NCBI GenBank assembly: GCA_003278345.1
Contig: QCFH01000014.1
Location: 1-40,474, forward strand
Reading direction: 5' to 3'
DNA length: 40,474 nucleotides
Origin: Prochlorococcus sp. AG-363-C02
GTDB taxonomy: Bacteria; Cyanobacteriota; Cyanobacteriia; PCC-6307; Cyanobiaceae
Shown: positions 7,666-17,033 of the stretch, in pieces
Layout of the letters: every line of letters begins with the position of its first letter
How positions within the stretch are numbered: position 1 is the first letter of the stretch
Notes under the pieces: generated by a model
The model's input: the letters and a program-made list of their open reading frames with translations, nothing else
Told to the model about the DNA's origin: nothing
Database searches by the model: none
Translations under genes and position numbers: made by a program

Positions 7666-8622
7666 TTGACTAAGATTGGATTTGGAACATGGTCTTGGGG
7701 TAATAGATTTGTATGGGGATACGAAGCAGATAAAAACGATCAATTACTAAAACAAACTTTTAAAGCTGCTATTAATAATGGCCTAAATCTTATTGATACT
7801 GCTGACTCCTATGGGACGGGAAATCTGAATGGGAGAAGTGAGCAACTCCTAGGAAACTTTATTGAAGAACTTCCATTCTCAAAAAAAAGATCCCTTACTA
7901 TTGCAACAAAACTTGCACCATATCCTTGGAGAATAGGAAGGAAAGGATTTTATAATCCATTTAAACTAAGCAAAAAAAGGCTTAAAGGAAAAATTGATAG
8001 AGTTCAACTCCATTGGAGTACATATAGATACGCACCATGGCAAGAAACTCAGCTTTTAGATGGAATTGGTGACCTTTACGAGAACGGGGAATTTTCTGAA
8101 ATTGGAGTTTCAAATATGGGTCCTAAAAGATTGAGATGGCTTCATAGTCGCCTAAAAAAAAGAGGTATTCCTTTAAAAAGTCTTCAAATACAGTTCTCGC
8201 TTCTATCTCCCCAACAGAATAGAAACCAGATTAAAGCTGTGTGCAAAGAGTTAAATATTGATCTTCTTGCTTATAGTCCATTAGCACTAGGAATTCTAGC
8301 TGTTAAACCATCTGATAGCAAAGTTCCGAATACTCTGCTAAGAAAAATTATTTTCAATAGACTTCTTCCTGCAAGTATCGACTTAAGAAAAGGCCTTGAA
8401 AGGATTGCAATTGAACGTAAGGCATCGCAAGTTCAAGTTGCCTTAAATTGGTGCAGAGCACACGGTGCTATTCCAATACCTGGAATAAGAACACCCTTTC
8501 AAGCAAAGGACATTGGTGCAGCTTGTAAATGGCAACTATCTAAAAAGGAAATAGATTTACTCGACAACCTTGCTAATCAAGCTAAAAGGAGAATGCCTAG
8601 CAACCCTCTGCTTAGCAAATAA
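7666..8622 (+). CDS. aldo/keto reductase family oxidoreductase
   Basis: An NAD(P)H-dependent aldo/keto reductase of 318 residues in a TIM-barrel fold, cytoplasmic. The catalytic tetrad is visible: D44 and Y49 (in L-I-D-T-A-D-S-Y-G), K82 (I-A-T-K-L-A) and H116 (V-Q-L-H-W-S). A-Y-S-P-L-A-L-G-I-L lies near residue 202, and G-A-I-P-I-P-G-I-R-T near residue 267 binds cofactor phosphate. Closest in type to the cyanobacterial/plant chloroplast pyridoxal-reductase-like group; substrate not assignable. The start is TTG at 7666, since the conserved first strand begins at once. Confidence 0.88.
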   Translation: MTKIGFGTWSWGNRFVWGYEADKNDQLLKQTFKAAINNGLNLIDTADSYGTGNLNGRSEQLLGNFIEELPFSKKRSLTIATKLAPYPWRIGRKGFYNPFKLSKKRLKGKIDRVQLHWSTYRYAPWQETQLLDGIGDLYENGEFSEIGVSNMGPKRLRWLHSRLKKRGIPLKSLQIQFSLLSPQQNRNQIKAVCKELNIDLLAYSPLALGILAVKPSDSKVPNTLLRKIIFNRLLPASIDLRKGLERIAIERKASQVQVALNWCRAHGAIPIPGIRTPFQAKDIGAACKWQLSKKEIDLLDNLANQAKRRMPSNPLLSK

Positions 8623-8635
8623 AAAAGAGAACTAT

Positions 8636-8902
8636 CTATAAATTTCTTTTTTCGCTATAAATAAATTTCATTGCAAGAATTGATAGATTTAAAATCAATG
8701 TAATTAAATTTGCTATTAAAACCGGTAATGAATGAGCTTGTAATCCATAAACAACCCAGAAAAACAAGCCTGTTATGAATAAGAGAAGCATTAAAATAGA
8801 TACATCAGAAGCAGATCTGGTTCTATAAGTTCTAAGTACTTGAGGTAGAAAAGCAATTGTTGTTAGGAACGCAGCTACAAATCCATAGAAATCTGCACTC
8901 AC
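8636..8902 (-). CDS. SemiSWEET (MtN3/PQ-loop) sugar transporter
   Basis: 88 residues with three transmembrane helices (about 5-25, 36-55, 61-80). The PQ-loop motif F-L-P-Q-V-L-R-T-Y-R-T-R-S sits at residues 18-30. SemiSWEETs are half-size three-helix proteins that dimerise to move sugars passively across the plasma membrane. Substrate here unknown. It is convergent with the aldo/keto reductase, 13 bases apart. Confidence 0.85.
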   Translation of the reverse strand: MSADFYGFVAAFLTTIAFLPQVLRTYRTRSASDVSILMLLLFITGLFFWVVYGLQAHSLPVLIANLITLILNLSILAMKFIYSEKRNL

Positions 8903-9133
8903 AAGAAACCCTCATATCTATTAGATACTTAGAAAGTGTAAGACAGGAAAAATAAATGTTCAAATATTATCAATAGACAATTAAGGAAATCGCTTTATTG
9001 GCTTGAATGGGAATAAAGCACTTAATATTTTATTAGATAAATCTTTTAATTAGATTCAAATTTGTACTAATTATAAAAAAAACCACACTTTCAATTCTTA
9101 GCTAGTAAAGTTACTTTAATTTAATTAAAGAAA

Positions 9134-9451
9134 TTGCTAAACAAAGACGAAAAAAAGGCTCTTACAAGGCTTGCATTACTTTCTTTAGGCTGGGGTGTAG
9201 GTCTTGATAGGTTTTACGAAGGCAAGACTAAAGAAGGTTTCCTTTCCATTATTGGCTGGGCTTTGATTTTTGGAAGTCTGCTTTATCTATCTCCTTGTCA
9301 TGGATTTGATTATAGCGATGGAGTGAAAACCTATTCTGAAATGAGTTTTAACCCTATCTCGATTTTCCCTCTAGGTTTTGGTACATACGGAATAATCTTA
9401 GTTATCCGAAAAGCCTTTAAACTTCTAAGATCTTTTGAAGCTGCTGAATAA
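9134..9451 (+). CDS. TM2-like small membrane protein (105 aa)
   Basis: A basic N-terminal K-D-E-K-K-A-L-T-R, then two hydrophobic segments separated by G-L-D-R-F-Y-E-G-K-T-K-E-G, typical of the TM2 domain turn. A third hydrophobic stretch follows near residues 74-90 and a basic tail. The start is TTG at 9134. Function unknown; the domain is common in bacteria. It precedes the ABC-F gene by 100 bases on the same strand. It is similar in layout to the gene at 28-360. Confidence 0.65.
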   Translation: MLNKDEKKALTRLALLSLGWGVGLDRFYEGKTKEGFLSIIGWALIFGSLLYLSPCHGFDYSDGVKTYSEMSFNPISIFPLGFGTYGIILVIRKAFKLLRSFEAAE

Positions 9452-9551
9452 AAATACAATAAGAATAATATTTTTATAATTAAAAAACTCATAAGAATCT
9501 TTTAGCTTATTATTATCAAAGGTTTAGTTTTAAAAATAAAATAAGTACACG

Positions 9552-11453
9552 TTGGCCTTAATTAGTCTCAGAAATGCTTCTAAAGACTTTGGGTTAAGAA
9601 CTCTATTCAAAAATTTAGATCTCTACATAAATGAAAATGAAAGGCTTGGATTGATTGGTCCCAATGGTTCAGGGAAATCAACCTTACTAAAAGTAATTGC
9701 TGGAATAGAACCACTAGAATCTGGCAAAAGGATGTGCTCTTCTAGTATTCGAATATCTTTAGTTGGACAAGAAAACACTTTAAATAAAAACAAAACAATT
9801 TTAGAAGAGGTTCTCAAAGGTTGTGGTGAAAAAAGAGAGCTATTACTTCGCTTTAAAAAGCTAACTCAACAAATTGCAGCATATCCTGATAACACAAAGC
9901 TGCTAGAAGATCTTGGACGATTAAGTGAATCAATGGATAATGAGGATGCATGGAATCTTGACCAACAATGCGAAGAGATCATAGGAAAACTTGGTATACA
10001 AGACATTAACAAAAAGATAAAAGATCTATCAGGGGGCTATCAAAAAAGAGTCTGCTTAGCCTCTGCTTTAGTGTCAAAGCCTGATGTTTTATTACTTGAC
10101 GAACCTACAAATCACCTAGACACTTCTGCTATCCAATGGTTGCAAGGATGGCTTAAAAATTATAAAGGTTCATTAATTCTGATAACACATGACAGATATT
10201 TTCTCGACAAAGTTACTACAAGAATGATTGAAATTGAAAATGGAGAAACATATAAATACAAAGGAAATTATAGTGATTATCTAAAGCAAAAACTTTATCA
10301 AAAAGCATCAACTAAAAAGAGTTATCTAAAATTTCAAAGCATACTAAGAAGAGAGTTGAACTGGTTAAGACAAGGACCCAAAGCAAGAAGTACTAAACAA
10401 AAAGCTAGAATACAAAGAATAGAAGAGATGAAGTCAGGAGAAAAAATAAAATCAAATGATCAATTGGAGATTGGCTACCTTGAAAGAAGAATTGGTAAAA
10501 AAGCAATAGAAATAGAAAACCTTTATTTAACAAGTAATGATAGTAATAATAAGCAGATCTTAAGTGATTTCACTTATAGCTTTAGTCCATATGACCGAGT
10601 AGGAATTATTGGTCCAAATGGAATTGGTAAGTCTACTCTTCTAGATGCTATTGTTGGTATAAAAAAGCCCACTAGTGGCATAATTGAACTGGGTCAAACT
10701 ATTAATATTGGGTATTTAGACCAGCACACAAGTGAACTTATAGTAGGGCAAGATTTAGATAAAAAAATTATAAGTTTTATTGAAGAAGTTGAAACAAAGG
10801 CACAAGCAGGAAAGACTAATATTAAAGCTTCTAAAATTCTTGAGGGGTTTCTTTTTCCCCCTTCAGAGCAACACAAAAAAATATCAAAACTCTCAGGTGG
10901 AGAAAAAAGAAGACTAACTCTTTGCAGAATACTCATGCAATCTCCAAACATATTGCTATTAGATGAACCTACAAACGACTTAGACATTAGAACACTTAGT
11001 GTTCTTGAAGATTTCATTCAAAATTTTAAAGGTTGTGTAATTATAGTTTCACATGATCGTTATTTTCTTGACAGAACAGTAGAGAGAATATTTGAATTTG
11101 ATTGCAATAAACTAATCAGATATGAGGGTAACTATACGTCTTATATAGAACAAAAAAAGATTAAAAATAAAAATAATATTTACTCAGGTAAAAATAATAA
11201 TTTAAACTCCAAAATACTTTTTAAGCCTGAGGTTATACAAAAAAAACTAAGTTTCAAAGAAAAGAAAGAAATTATTGATTTGGAGGATAAAATCCTAAAA
11301 TTAGAAAGAAAGAAGAAAGATATTGAAAACAATTTATCTTCTATTAAATCGAACACAGATATTACTAAATTAAGCTTCGAGTTGGCAGAAATAATAAAGG
11401 ATCTTGAAGTATCAGAAGAAAGGTGGTTAATTCTCAGTGAGCTTGATGTTTAA
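9552..11453 (+). CDS. ABC-F family ATPase (Uup-like)
   Basis: Duplicated ABC ATPase without membrane helices: first Walker A G-P-N-G-S-G-K-S-T (36-44), signature L-S-G-G-Y-Q-K-R-V (159-167), Walker B L-L-L-D-E-P-T-N-H-L-D (180-190); second Walker A G-P-N-G-I-G-K-S-T (354-362), L-S-G-G-E-K-R-R-L and L-L-L-D-E-P-T-N-D-L-D. A basic linker (about 245-300) and a charged coiled-coil-like C-terminal tail (about 575-633) match the Uup subgroup. ABC-F proteins act on ribosomes (translation relief) or nucleic acids rather than in transport. TTG start at 9552; 633 residues is normal. A long run of Lys-Asn in the linker is due to AT-rich codons. Confidence 0.92.
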   Translation: MALISLRNASKDFGLRTLFKNLDLYINENERLGLIGPNGSGKSTLLKVIAGIEPLESGKRMCSSSIRISLVGQENTLNKNKTILEEVLKGCGEKRELLLRFKKLTQQIAAYPDNTKLLEDLGRLSESMDNEDAWNLDQQCEEIIGKLGIQDINKKIKDLSGGYQKRVCLASALVSKPDVLLLDEPTNHLDTSAIQWLQGWLKNYKGSLILITHDRYFLDKVTTRMIEIENGETYKYKGNYSDYLKQKLYQKASTKKSYLKFQSILRRELNWLRQGPKARSTKQKARIQRIEEMKSGEKIKSNDQLEIGYLERRIGKKAIEIENLYLTSNDSNNKQILSDFTYSFSPYDRVGIIGPNGIGKSTLLDAIVGIKKPTSGIIELGQTINIGYLDQHTSELIVGQDLDKKIISFIEEVETKAQAGKTNIKASKILEGFLFPPSEQHKKISKLSGGEKRRLTLCRILMQSPNILLLDEPTNDLDIRTLSVLEDFIQNFKGCVIIVSHDRYFLDRTVERIFEFDCNKLIRYEGNYTSYIEQKKIKNKNNIYSGKNNNLNSKILFKPEVIQKKLSFKEKKEIIDLEDKILKLERKKKDIENNLSSIKSNTDITKLSFELAEIIKDLEVSEERWLILSELDV

Positions 11454-11559
11454 AACTTATCTAAAAAAATTCATCCCAATCTATGATTATAAAAAATGTC
11501 AGGGTAATCTTATAAATTATGCTTCGTTTTAAAGAGATCTAAGTTTTAAAAACTTTTTA

Positions 11560-11850
11560 TCAACGATTTCTATTGTCATTATATGGGCGTCTTCCATTCC
11601 TTGATCCATTGCGAGGTTCGGCCTTGTTTACTCGAATATTACGCCCCATCCATTCAACATCCTGAAGATCATCAATAGCTTTTTGTTCATCAACTTGATT
11701 AGCCATTTCTACAAAAGCAAATCCTCGTTTTCTACCTGTTTCGCGATCAAGTGGGATTTTGCAGTCTTTCACTTCTCCATAACTGCTGAAAACTCCAATA
11801 ATATCCTCCTCTTCAGCATCAAAAGAAAGATTTCCAATAAAAATTGTCAT
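11560..11850 (-). CDS. RRM-type RNA-binding protein (cyanobacterial Rbp family)
   Basis: A single RNA recognition motif of about 80 residues: RNP2 I-F-I-G-N-L (3-8) and RNP1 R-G-F-A-F-V-E-M (42-49), followed by a short R/N/G-rich tail (R-N-G-S-R-N-G-R-R). Cyanobacterial Rbp proteins are small, cold- or light-regulated RNA chaperones in the cytoplasm. This is 96 residues, of usual size. The gene stands alone; the 231-base gap upstream would hold its leader. It ends convergently to the ABC-F gene, 106 bases apart. Confidence 0.9.
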   Translation of the reverse strand: MTIFIGNLSFDAEEEDIIGVFSSYGEVKDCKIPLDRETGRKRGFAFVEMANQVDEQKAIDDLQDVEWMGRNIRVNKAEPRNGSRNGRRPYNDNRNR

Positions 11851-12081
11851 ACAAAAAGGACCTTGAAGAAAATAAGAACAAAAATGGTCCTAAAAGAAAG
11901 TCTATATTGCCAAAGCATTAGGACTTAAGCAAATCTAGATAGCCATTTGGAGCATATATAAATATTCTATTTCAATGCAAGCCACTGAAAAGTGAATTAA
12001 TGAAGAATTTAATCAAAATAATTCTCAACATCATTTACTAAGTAGATAAGATTACTATTGTTGGATGAATGATATTGCTAA

Positions 12082-12513
12082 ATGGCAAACCCAGTTGAGT
12101 TTGGATCTTTTTATAAACTTCTCAAATCCGCAAGGGATGGCAATGAAGAGAAAAACCAAGAGCTGGAATGGATGTTAGCTGAATATGAACATGCGAAAGA
12201 TGCTGAAAGTGCTTATGACGAATTGGGTCAGATTTTTTGTCATCACGGAGTTATGGAATTATATGAATATACGGGTGTAGAAAGCCTATCTTACATAAAC
12301 AGCTTAGATAATTCCGTTTGGGATTACCTTAAGACAAGAATGCAAACAGGATTACATTCATACATGGTTAGCTCTATGCTAAATCATGCGAAAGATCATC
12401 AACTTGCAAAAAAAGTTTCGTCCAAATGGGATGGCAATCTTGCAGAAATAGAAGAAAATATTGAAAATTTAGCAAATTATGTTGCCGAAGGAATAGTTGA
12501 ATTAATTATTTAA
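12082..12513 (+). CDS. conserved hypothetical protein (143 aa)
   Basis: A helical, acidic soluble protein of 143 residues: M-A-N-P-V-E-F-G-S-F-Y-K-L-L, a stretch of E/A/D-rich helices (E-Y-E-H-A-K-D-A-E-S-A-Y-D-E-L) and C-H-H-G mid-chain. No family recognised. A 290-base spacer separates it from the next gene, without apparent structure. Confidence 0.55.
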   Translation: MANPVEFGSFYKLLKSARDGNEEKNQELEWMLAEYEHAKDAESAYDELGQIFCHHGVMELYEYTGVESLSYINSLDNSVWDYLKTRMQTGLHSYMVSSMLNHAKDHQLAKKVSSKWDGNLAEIEENIENLANYVAEGIVELII

Positions 12514-12803
12514 AGCGAGAAGATAGGTAAGAATAACTCTTCTATTGGCTTTGCAGATAGAATGGTAGAAATTCAAACAATTCAAAATCTAGGTAGTACT
12601 TTAGGAATATTTTAAAACTATATAAGATTTTCTATAAAATCTACAAATTCCTTAAGATATACCTTGTTAAATTAATTTAACTTGAAGGGCTTATAACAAC
12701 TCTTAAGAAAAAAGCAACCGCTTAAAATAAAACTCCTAGGTTTAAATCAAATTAGTAGCATTTTATATATTCATTAGGTACTTTGAATTAGCGTTATAAA
12801 AAC

Positions 12804-12998
12804 ATGCAAGAAGTTAATTCAGCACTTGAATCGTTATCACTTGCAGTTATTCATGTTTTGGATAGATCAAAGCAATTAAAGGGCAAAGATCAATATGCTC
12901 TAATAAATGAATTTGCTGAATGGATTGTAGATCTTCCTAGCTATGAAGATGTAATTGCTTTCCCAGACATGACTGGTGACAGGGAATTAGAGGAATAA
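12804..12998 (+). CDS. small hypothetical protein (64 aa), EF-EW family
   Basis: A 64-residue acidic protein. I-N-E-F-A-E-W-I-V followed by F-P-D-M-T-G mirrors the 713-943 protein, suggesting paralogy. The conserved core is about 35 residues; the N-terminal helix (S-L-S-L-A-V-I-H-V-L) differs. Function unknown. Confidence 0.6.
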   Translation: MQEVNSALESLSLAVIHVLDRSKQLKGKDQYALINEFAEWIVDLPSYEDVIAFPDMTGDRELEE

Positions 12999-13066
12999 GT
13001 CTGAAAAGAGAAAAATTAATTCATTAATTTCATATAATACTTTCAAGTTTTGAACAAAATGTTTAA

Positions 13067-13699
13067 ATGCACTTAATAGCTCGATATAAGAATTCAGGTT
13101 TCAGTTCGGTAGCTGATGGTGTTATTGATTTTTTTAATAGACGAATAGATTTACATCAGAAAGGTATAACGTTTGACGATGGCTTAAATTCTTCTGGCTT
13201 AAAATCAAAAATTTCTACTGATATAAGTCTTGTTGCCATAGACCGTTCTGATCCAGAAGCATTTGCACTATCACAAATAATAATTAGAGGTGTCACTGAA
13301 GCGCTCAATCAGTATTTAAAAGAACGTCCTCTTATAAAAGAATGCTGCCCTGAAAAAACTCTATTTGTAAATCCAATTTTCAATTTTCAAAGATATGCAC
13401 CTAATGAAGGATTCAAGCAATGGCACTGCGATTGGAGTATTAGCGATGAAGCTACGGAACCAATGCATAGGGTCCTAGCCTGGATCCTTTATTGCAATGA
13501 TGTTGAGTCAGCTGGCACTGAATTTCACTGGCAACATCATCACGAAGAAGCTGAACATGGCAAGCTTATAATTTTCCCTTCAGGTATCTCCCATATACAT
13601 AAAGGTCGCATAAGCAATTCCGAGACTAAAACCATTGCTACAGGATGGATTAATGCTGGAAAGCAATCATCCTATCTTGCACGTTTGGCAAAGATTTGA
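13067..13699 (+). CDS. 2-oxoglutarate/Fe(II)-dependent oxygenase family protein
   Basis: Double-stranded beta-helix oxygenase: the iron facial triad is visible as H120-x-D122 (in W-H-C-D-W-S) and a distal His at 176 (S-H-I-H-K-G), with T-K-T-I-A-T-G-W (187-194) in the C-terminal strand. R181 just after the distal His may bind 2-oxoglutarate. A similar enzyme type is common in marine cyanobacteria and their phages. The substrate (protein or small molecule) is unknown. 210 residues; ATG start. Independent of the 16270-16935 oxygenase, with no obvious close similarity. Confidence 0.75.
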   Translation: MHLIARYKNSGFSSVADGVIDFFNRRIDLHQKGITFDDGLNSSGLKSKISTDISLVAIDRSDPEAFALSQIIIRGVTEALNQYLKERPLIKECCPEKTLFVNPIFNFQRYAPNEGFKQWHCDWSISDEATEPMHRVLAWILYCNDVESAGTEFHWQHHHEEAEHGKLIIFPSGISHIHKGRISNSETKTIATGWINAGKQSSYLARLAKI

Positions 13700-13846
13700 T
13701 AACTAATTTCACTTTAAAAACAGTTTTCATATCCTCATTTTCCAGATAATTAATTAGAGTTAAGTGCTTAAAGCAAAGTATTTATAACAATTGTCTTTTT
13801 TTCTTGTCATTGTATAAGAAATTCAATTTCATTTTCGCAATAAAAT

Positions 13847-14092
13847 ATGTCTACCCAAGAACTTCTCGAAGATTCTTTAAAAGAGCCGGCCATAGGACAA
13901 ACATCGCAATTTCACTGGCATGCCACTCCTATTGGTATAGCAGCTTTATGTAAGGGAAATGCATCTGATACAGCTAAACACTCATACGAAGAAGCACTGA
14001 AAGAAGGGCTTGAAGTTGGTCTTGATCTAAGTAGAGAGGAAAGAGAGTCGCATTATTCTAAAAAAGGGTTAGTAATTCTTTTTTATTCCTAG
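13847..14092 (+). CDS. small hypothetical protein (81 aa)
   Basis: A soluble protein with H-W-H-A-T-P-I-G-I-A-A-L-C-K-G-N-A near residue 23 and an E-rich helix. The last eight residues (L-V-I-L-F-Y-S after K-K-G) are unlike the rest, and a run of six A's stands just before, so a shifted reading frame near the end is possible. No family recognised. Confidence 0.5.
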   Translation: MSTQELLEDSLKEPAIGQTSQFHWHATPIGIAALCKGNASDTAKHSYEEALKEGLEVGLDLSREERESHYSKKGLVILFYS

Positions 14093-14257
14093 GAAAAATA
14101 AAACTGAATATCCAATAAAATTAAAAATGTAATTTTTATGGGTCAATCCAATTTGTAAAAAATCATAGAAGCCCAAACATCTTATTGATATATTTTTGTT
14201 TTAGTTTATACAACCCCGAATTTTTTCAGCCAACATGGTGGAAATAGTTATTTGATA

Positions 14258-15565
14258 ATGAATCTCTCAATCCAGGGAATACGAAAAAGTTTAGGACCAG
14301 GAATTATTCTAGCTGGAGCCTGTATTGGAGGATCACACTTAATGTCCTCAACAACAGCTGGAGCAAAATTTGGCTTTTCATTGGTTGGGTTAATATTACT
14401 TACGAATTTATTTAAATATCCCTTCCTTCTCGTAGGAACAAGATTCACTGCTGTTACAGGCCTTTCATTATTAGAGGGATTTAAAGCTCGCAACCGATTA
14501 TATTTACCTCTTTATTTAATAGTAAGTTTAATAACAGGCACCTTCACTATTGCCGCCGTTAGCTTTGTTACTGGTCTTCTTTTAACTAATCTACCTATTC
14601 TAAAAAATTTCCCTCCAATGGATTTATCAATTGGAGTTTTAGTCATAAGTGGTTTAACTCTATTGCTAGGTCACTATAAGGCGCTGGACCGAATATCAAA
14701 AGCACTTGTAGTCATACTAGCGTTTTTAACAAGCATTGCGTTTATATCGCTGTTAGGTAGCACATCACTCAATACTATAGATATTAATTTATTTAATAGC
14801 TCACCAAGTCCTTGGACATTATCTAATTTATCTTTCCTCATTCCTTTAATGGGTTGGATGCCTGGTCCAGTTGAATTATGTGTATGGCCTTCTCTATGGA
14901 TGTTCTCAAGATCTAGAGAAGTAAAGTATATTGCAAGCAAAAAGGAAGCCGAGTTTGACTTTAATCTTGGTTATCTCATTACTGTTATAACTGCGATTCT
15001 CTTCTTATCATTAGGTGCATTCACTATGTATCAAAAAGGTGATGGGATGTTGGCAGGCAGCGGAATCTCCTTTGCACAAAATCTTATTCGCCTTTACACA
15101 GAATCATTAGGTGGTTGGGCTAAATGGATAATTGTTCCAGCATCATTTGCTGCAATGTTTAGCACTACTTTAACCTGCTTAGATGCATATCCTAGAAGCA
15201 TATCTGCAGTTCAGGGCCTTTTACAAAATAAAGATAGAGGAATCACATCCTCTGCTGCTGAAAATAGACGTCTCAGAATATGGATGATTTTACATATATT
15301 TGCGTCATTGACAGCCCTACTGATTGCAAAATCTGGTGGCATAAGTGTTAAAGATTTCGTATTTGGAGCTATGACAGGAAGTTTCTTAACAGCTCCTATA
15401 TTTGCTTGGATGGCTATGGATACTATTAATAGTGATTTAGTCGAAAAAAGATATCAATACGGTCTTCTTATGAAATCTTTGTCGTGGATAGGTTTGATTT
15501 TCCTAGGAGGATTTAGTTTATTATTTATTGCTAATTCATTCTTTGGTTTTGGGGTTATGAATTAA
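14258..15565 (+). CDS. Nramp-like divalent metal transporter, divergent site
   Basis: An integral membrane protein of 435 residues with about 11 hydrophobic helices, matching the Nramp layout. TM1 carries G-P-G-I-I-L-A-G-A-C-I-G-G-S-H (canonical D-P-G-N is replaced by G-G-S-H) and TM6 carries M-P-G-P-V-E instead of M-P-H. S-T-T-A-G-A-K-F-G-F follows TM1. This places it in the divergent branch of Nramp-like proteins with a different metal pocket; the ion cannot be assigned. I prefer ATG 14258 over the TTG two codons earlier. Confidence 0.8.
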   Translation: MNLSIQGIRKSLGPGIILAGACIGGSHLMSSTTAGAKFGFSLVGLILLTNLFKYPFLLVGTRFTAVTGLSLLEGFKARNRLYLPLYLIVSLITGTFTIAAVSFVTGLLLTNLPILKNFPPMDLSIGVLVISGLTLLLGHYKALDRISKALVVILAFLTSIAFISLLGSTSLNTIDINLFNSSPSPWTLSNLSFLIPLMGWMPGPVELCVWPSLWMFSRSREVKYIASKKEAEFDFNLGYLITVITAILFLSLGAFTMYQKGDGMLAGSGISFAQNLIRLYTESLGGWAKWIIVPASFAAMFSTTLTCLDAYPRSISAVQGLLQNKDRGITSSAAENRRLRIWMILHIFASLTALLIAKSGGISVKDFVFGAMTGSFLTAPIFAWMAMDTINSDLVEKRYQYGLLMKSLSWIGLIFLGGFSLLFIANSFFGFGVMN

Positions 15566-15823
15566 ACACTATAAACGCAAATCAATCAATGAGGTAAGTG
15601 AGACCCTTTTGGATATAATTTTGAAATTGCGATATGTTGACTATACTTTTTCTCAACTTGTTCTTTTTTAATTCTATAGTTTAAAAGTATTATATTATGA
15701 GCAATCCAAAGGAGAAAGCATAAAACAAAAATCGGATTTATTGGATGTACCAATTCATTCGTAAATTTCTACTTTATAAACTGGCAACATTTTTTCCACT
15801 TGTCATAAGTATTTAAACTTAAA

Positions 15824-16162
15824 TCAACCAAAAGTTCTCCCATTCCAACCCCAGGAATTTGCAGCAACATCCTCAAAACCTATATATATTCTTTGGCTAG
15901 GTATAGCAGTAGCTTTTTCAATTAACTTACAAAATGCCGCGGTCATTTTAGACGAATCAATTGAACCAATTGACTTTATTTCGACATAACAACATGGTTC
16001 TGTAGTTCCTGCAAATGTCATAGGTACTTTTGTTTGCAATAAGGTCATTACAAATTGTTCTGGTTTACCTGTAAGCGCAGATAATTCATTCGAAAGTTTT
16101 TGAAGCAGTAACTCTGGCTTTTCTAAATTAGAAATAGATGTTTTGACATTAATTAACGGCAT
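15824..16162 (-). CDS. MIF-like tautomerase
   Basis: A 112-residue homologue of macrophage migration inhibitory factor. P2, the tautomerase catalytic base exposed after Met removal, begins M-P-L-I-N-V; L-T-G-K-P-E-Q-F-V-M (30-39) holds the conserved Lys33; C-terminal N-S-W-G-W-N-G-R-T-F-G is the family signature. A Prochlorococcus MIF has a published crystal structure and tautomerase activity; the physiological substrate is not known. It stands alone in a 258-base upstream and about 107-base downstream gap. Confidence 0.92.
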   Translation of the reverse strand: MPLINVKTSISNLEKPELLLQKLSNELSALTGKPEQFVMTLLQTKVPMTFAGTTEPCCYVEIKSIGSIDSSKMTAAFCKLIEKATAIPSQRIYIGFEDVAANSWGWNGRTFG

Positions 16163-16269
16163 ATGCTTTAAGCGGATAGAAGAAATGTAGCCATCAATTT
16201 ATTTCTATACCTATTAAAAGTCAACGCCACATAATATTCAAATAAATAAAAATTTATCCATGATTTAAA

Positions 16270-16935
16270 TTAGTCACCTAACCTTCTCAACAAATTATTA
16301 TAAGCCTGAAAAACAAGATCAAGTTGTGGTGATTGCCCATATTCTGCAAGCATTCCCATAGCACCTGCATTTAGTCCAAACAAGGTATTTCTGTCTTCAT
16401 TACTAGCTATATAACTTTGGATCCAGCCTACACAAACTAATCTTTGTCCTTTAGTAACTTTCTTGACTGAATGCAAACTTGTGCTTGGATAAAAAACTGC
16501 TTCTCCTTCAGAAAGTTTTATTTCCTCTTCTTCCTGAGTAGTTTGAATACAAAGCTCTCCACCTTCATATGAGCTTTTATCACTCAAAAACAATGTAAAA
16601 GAAATATCACTTCTTCCTGACTTCATAAAAGCATTGTCTACATGCATCCCATAACCCTGGGAAAATTCAGATTTTGAGAACATTACTCCATGTATTTTTT
16701 TTGGAAGGCAATAGCCATTGATAAGATTATTTGATTTGATTTGACTAGTTACATTGTTACTACATTCATCATATGTGGTTGAATTTTTTTTCAACTGCAA
16801 GTTGTTTTTTACTTTAGATGCCTGATAGCCAGCAGTTTTCTTGCCATCTTCCCAATCTTCACTATTACTAAGAAGCTTATTCCTAAGCAAGCTTACCTCT
16901 TCTTTATTAAAGACTTCGTGAATCAAATGATCCAT
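16270..16935 (-). CDS. PiuC-like Fe(II)/2-oxoglutarate dioxygenase
   Basis: Prolyl-4-hydroxylase-type oxygenase of 221 residues: H98-x-D100 (in G-M-H-V-D-N-A-F), distal H155 (S-L-H-S-V), R165 (Q-R-L-V-C-V-G-W) to hold 2-oxoglutarate. C-terminal S-Y-I-A-S-N-E-D-R-N fits the PKHX/PiuC group, which is linked to iron uptake in many bacteria. Here no TonB receptor is near, so the role is inferred only. ATG start. It lies next to the desaturase gene, same strand, 98 bases away. Confidence 0.85.
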   Translation of the reverse strand: MDHLIHEVFNKEEVSLLRNKLLSNSEDWEDGKKTAGYQASKVKNNLQLKKNSTTYDECSNNVTSQIKSNNLINGYCLPKKIHGVMFSKSEFSQGYGMHVDNAFMKSGRSDISFTLFLSDKSSYEGGELCIQTTQEEEEIKLSEGEAVFYPSTSLHSVKKVTKGQRLVCVGWIQSYIASNEDRNTLFGLNAGAMGMLAEYGQSPQLDLVFQAYNNLLRRLGD

Positions 16936-17033
16936 CTTGGCATCAAAATAATCTCATTTTTTTTTCAACTTAGCCATATTTATAATAAAAGAACTAAGAA
17001 GTGTCTATTCCTACAATAATATTTTAGATCAAT

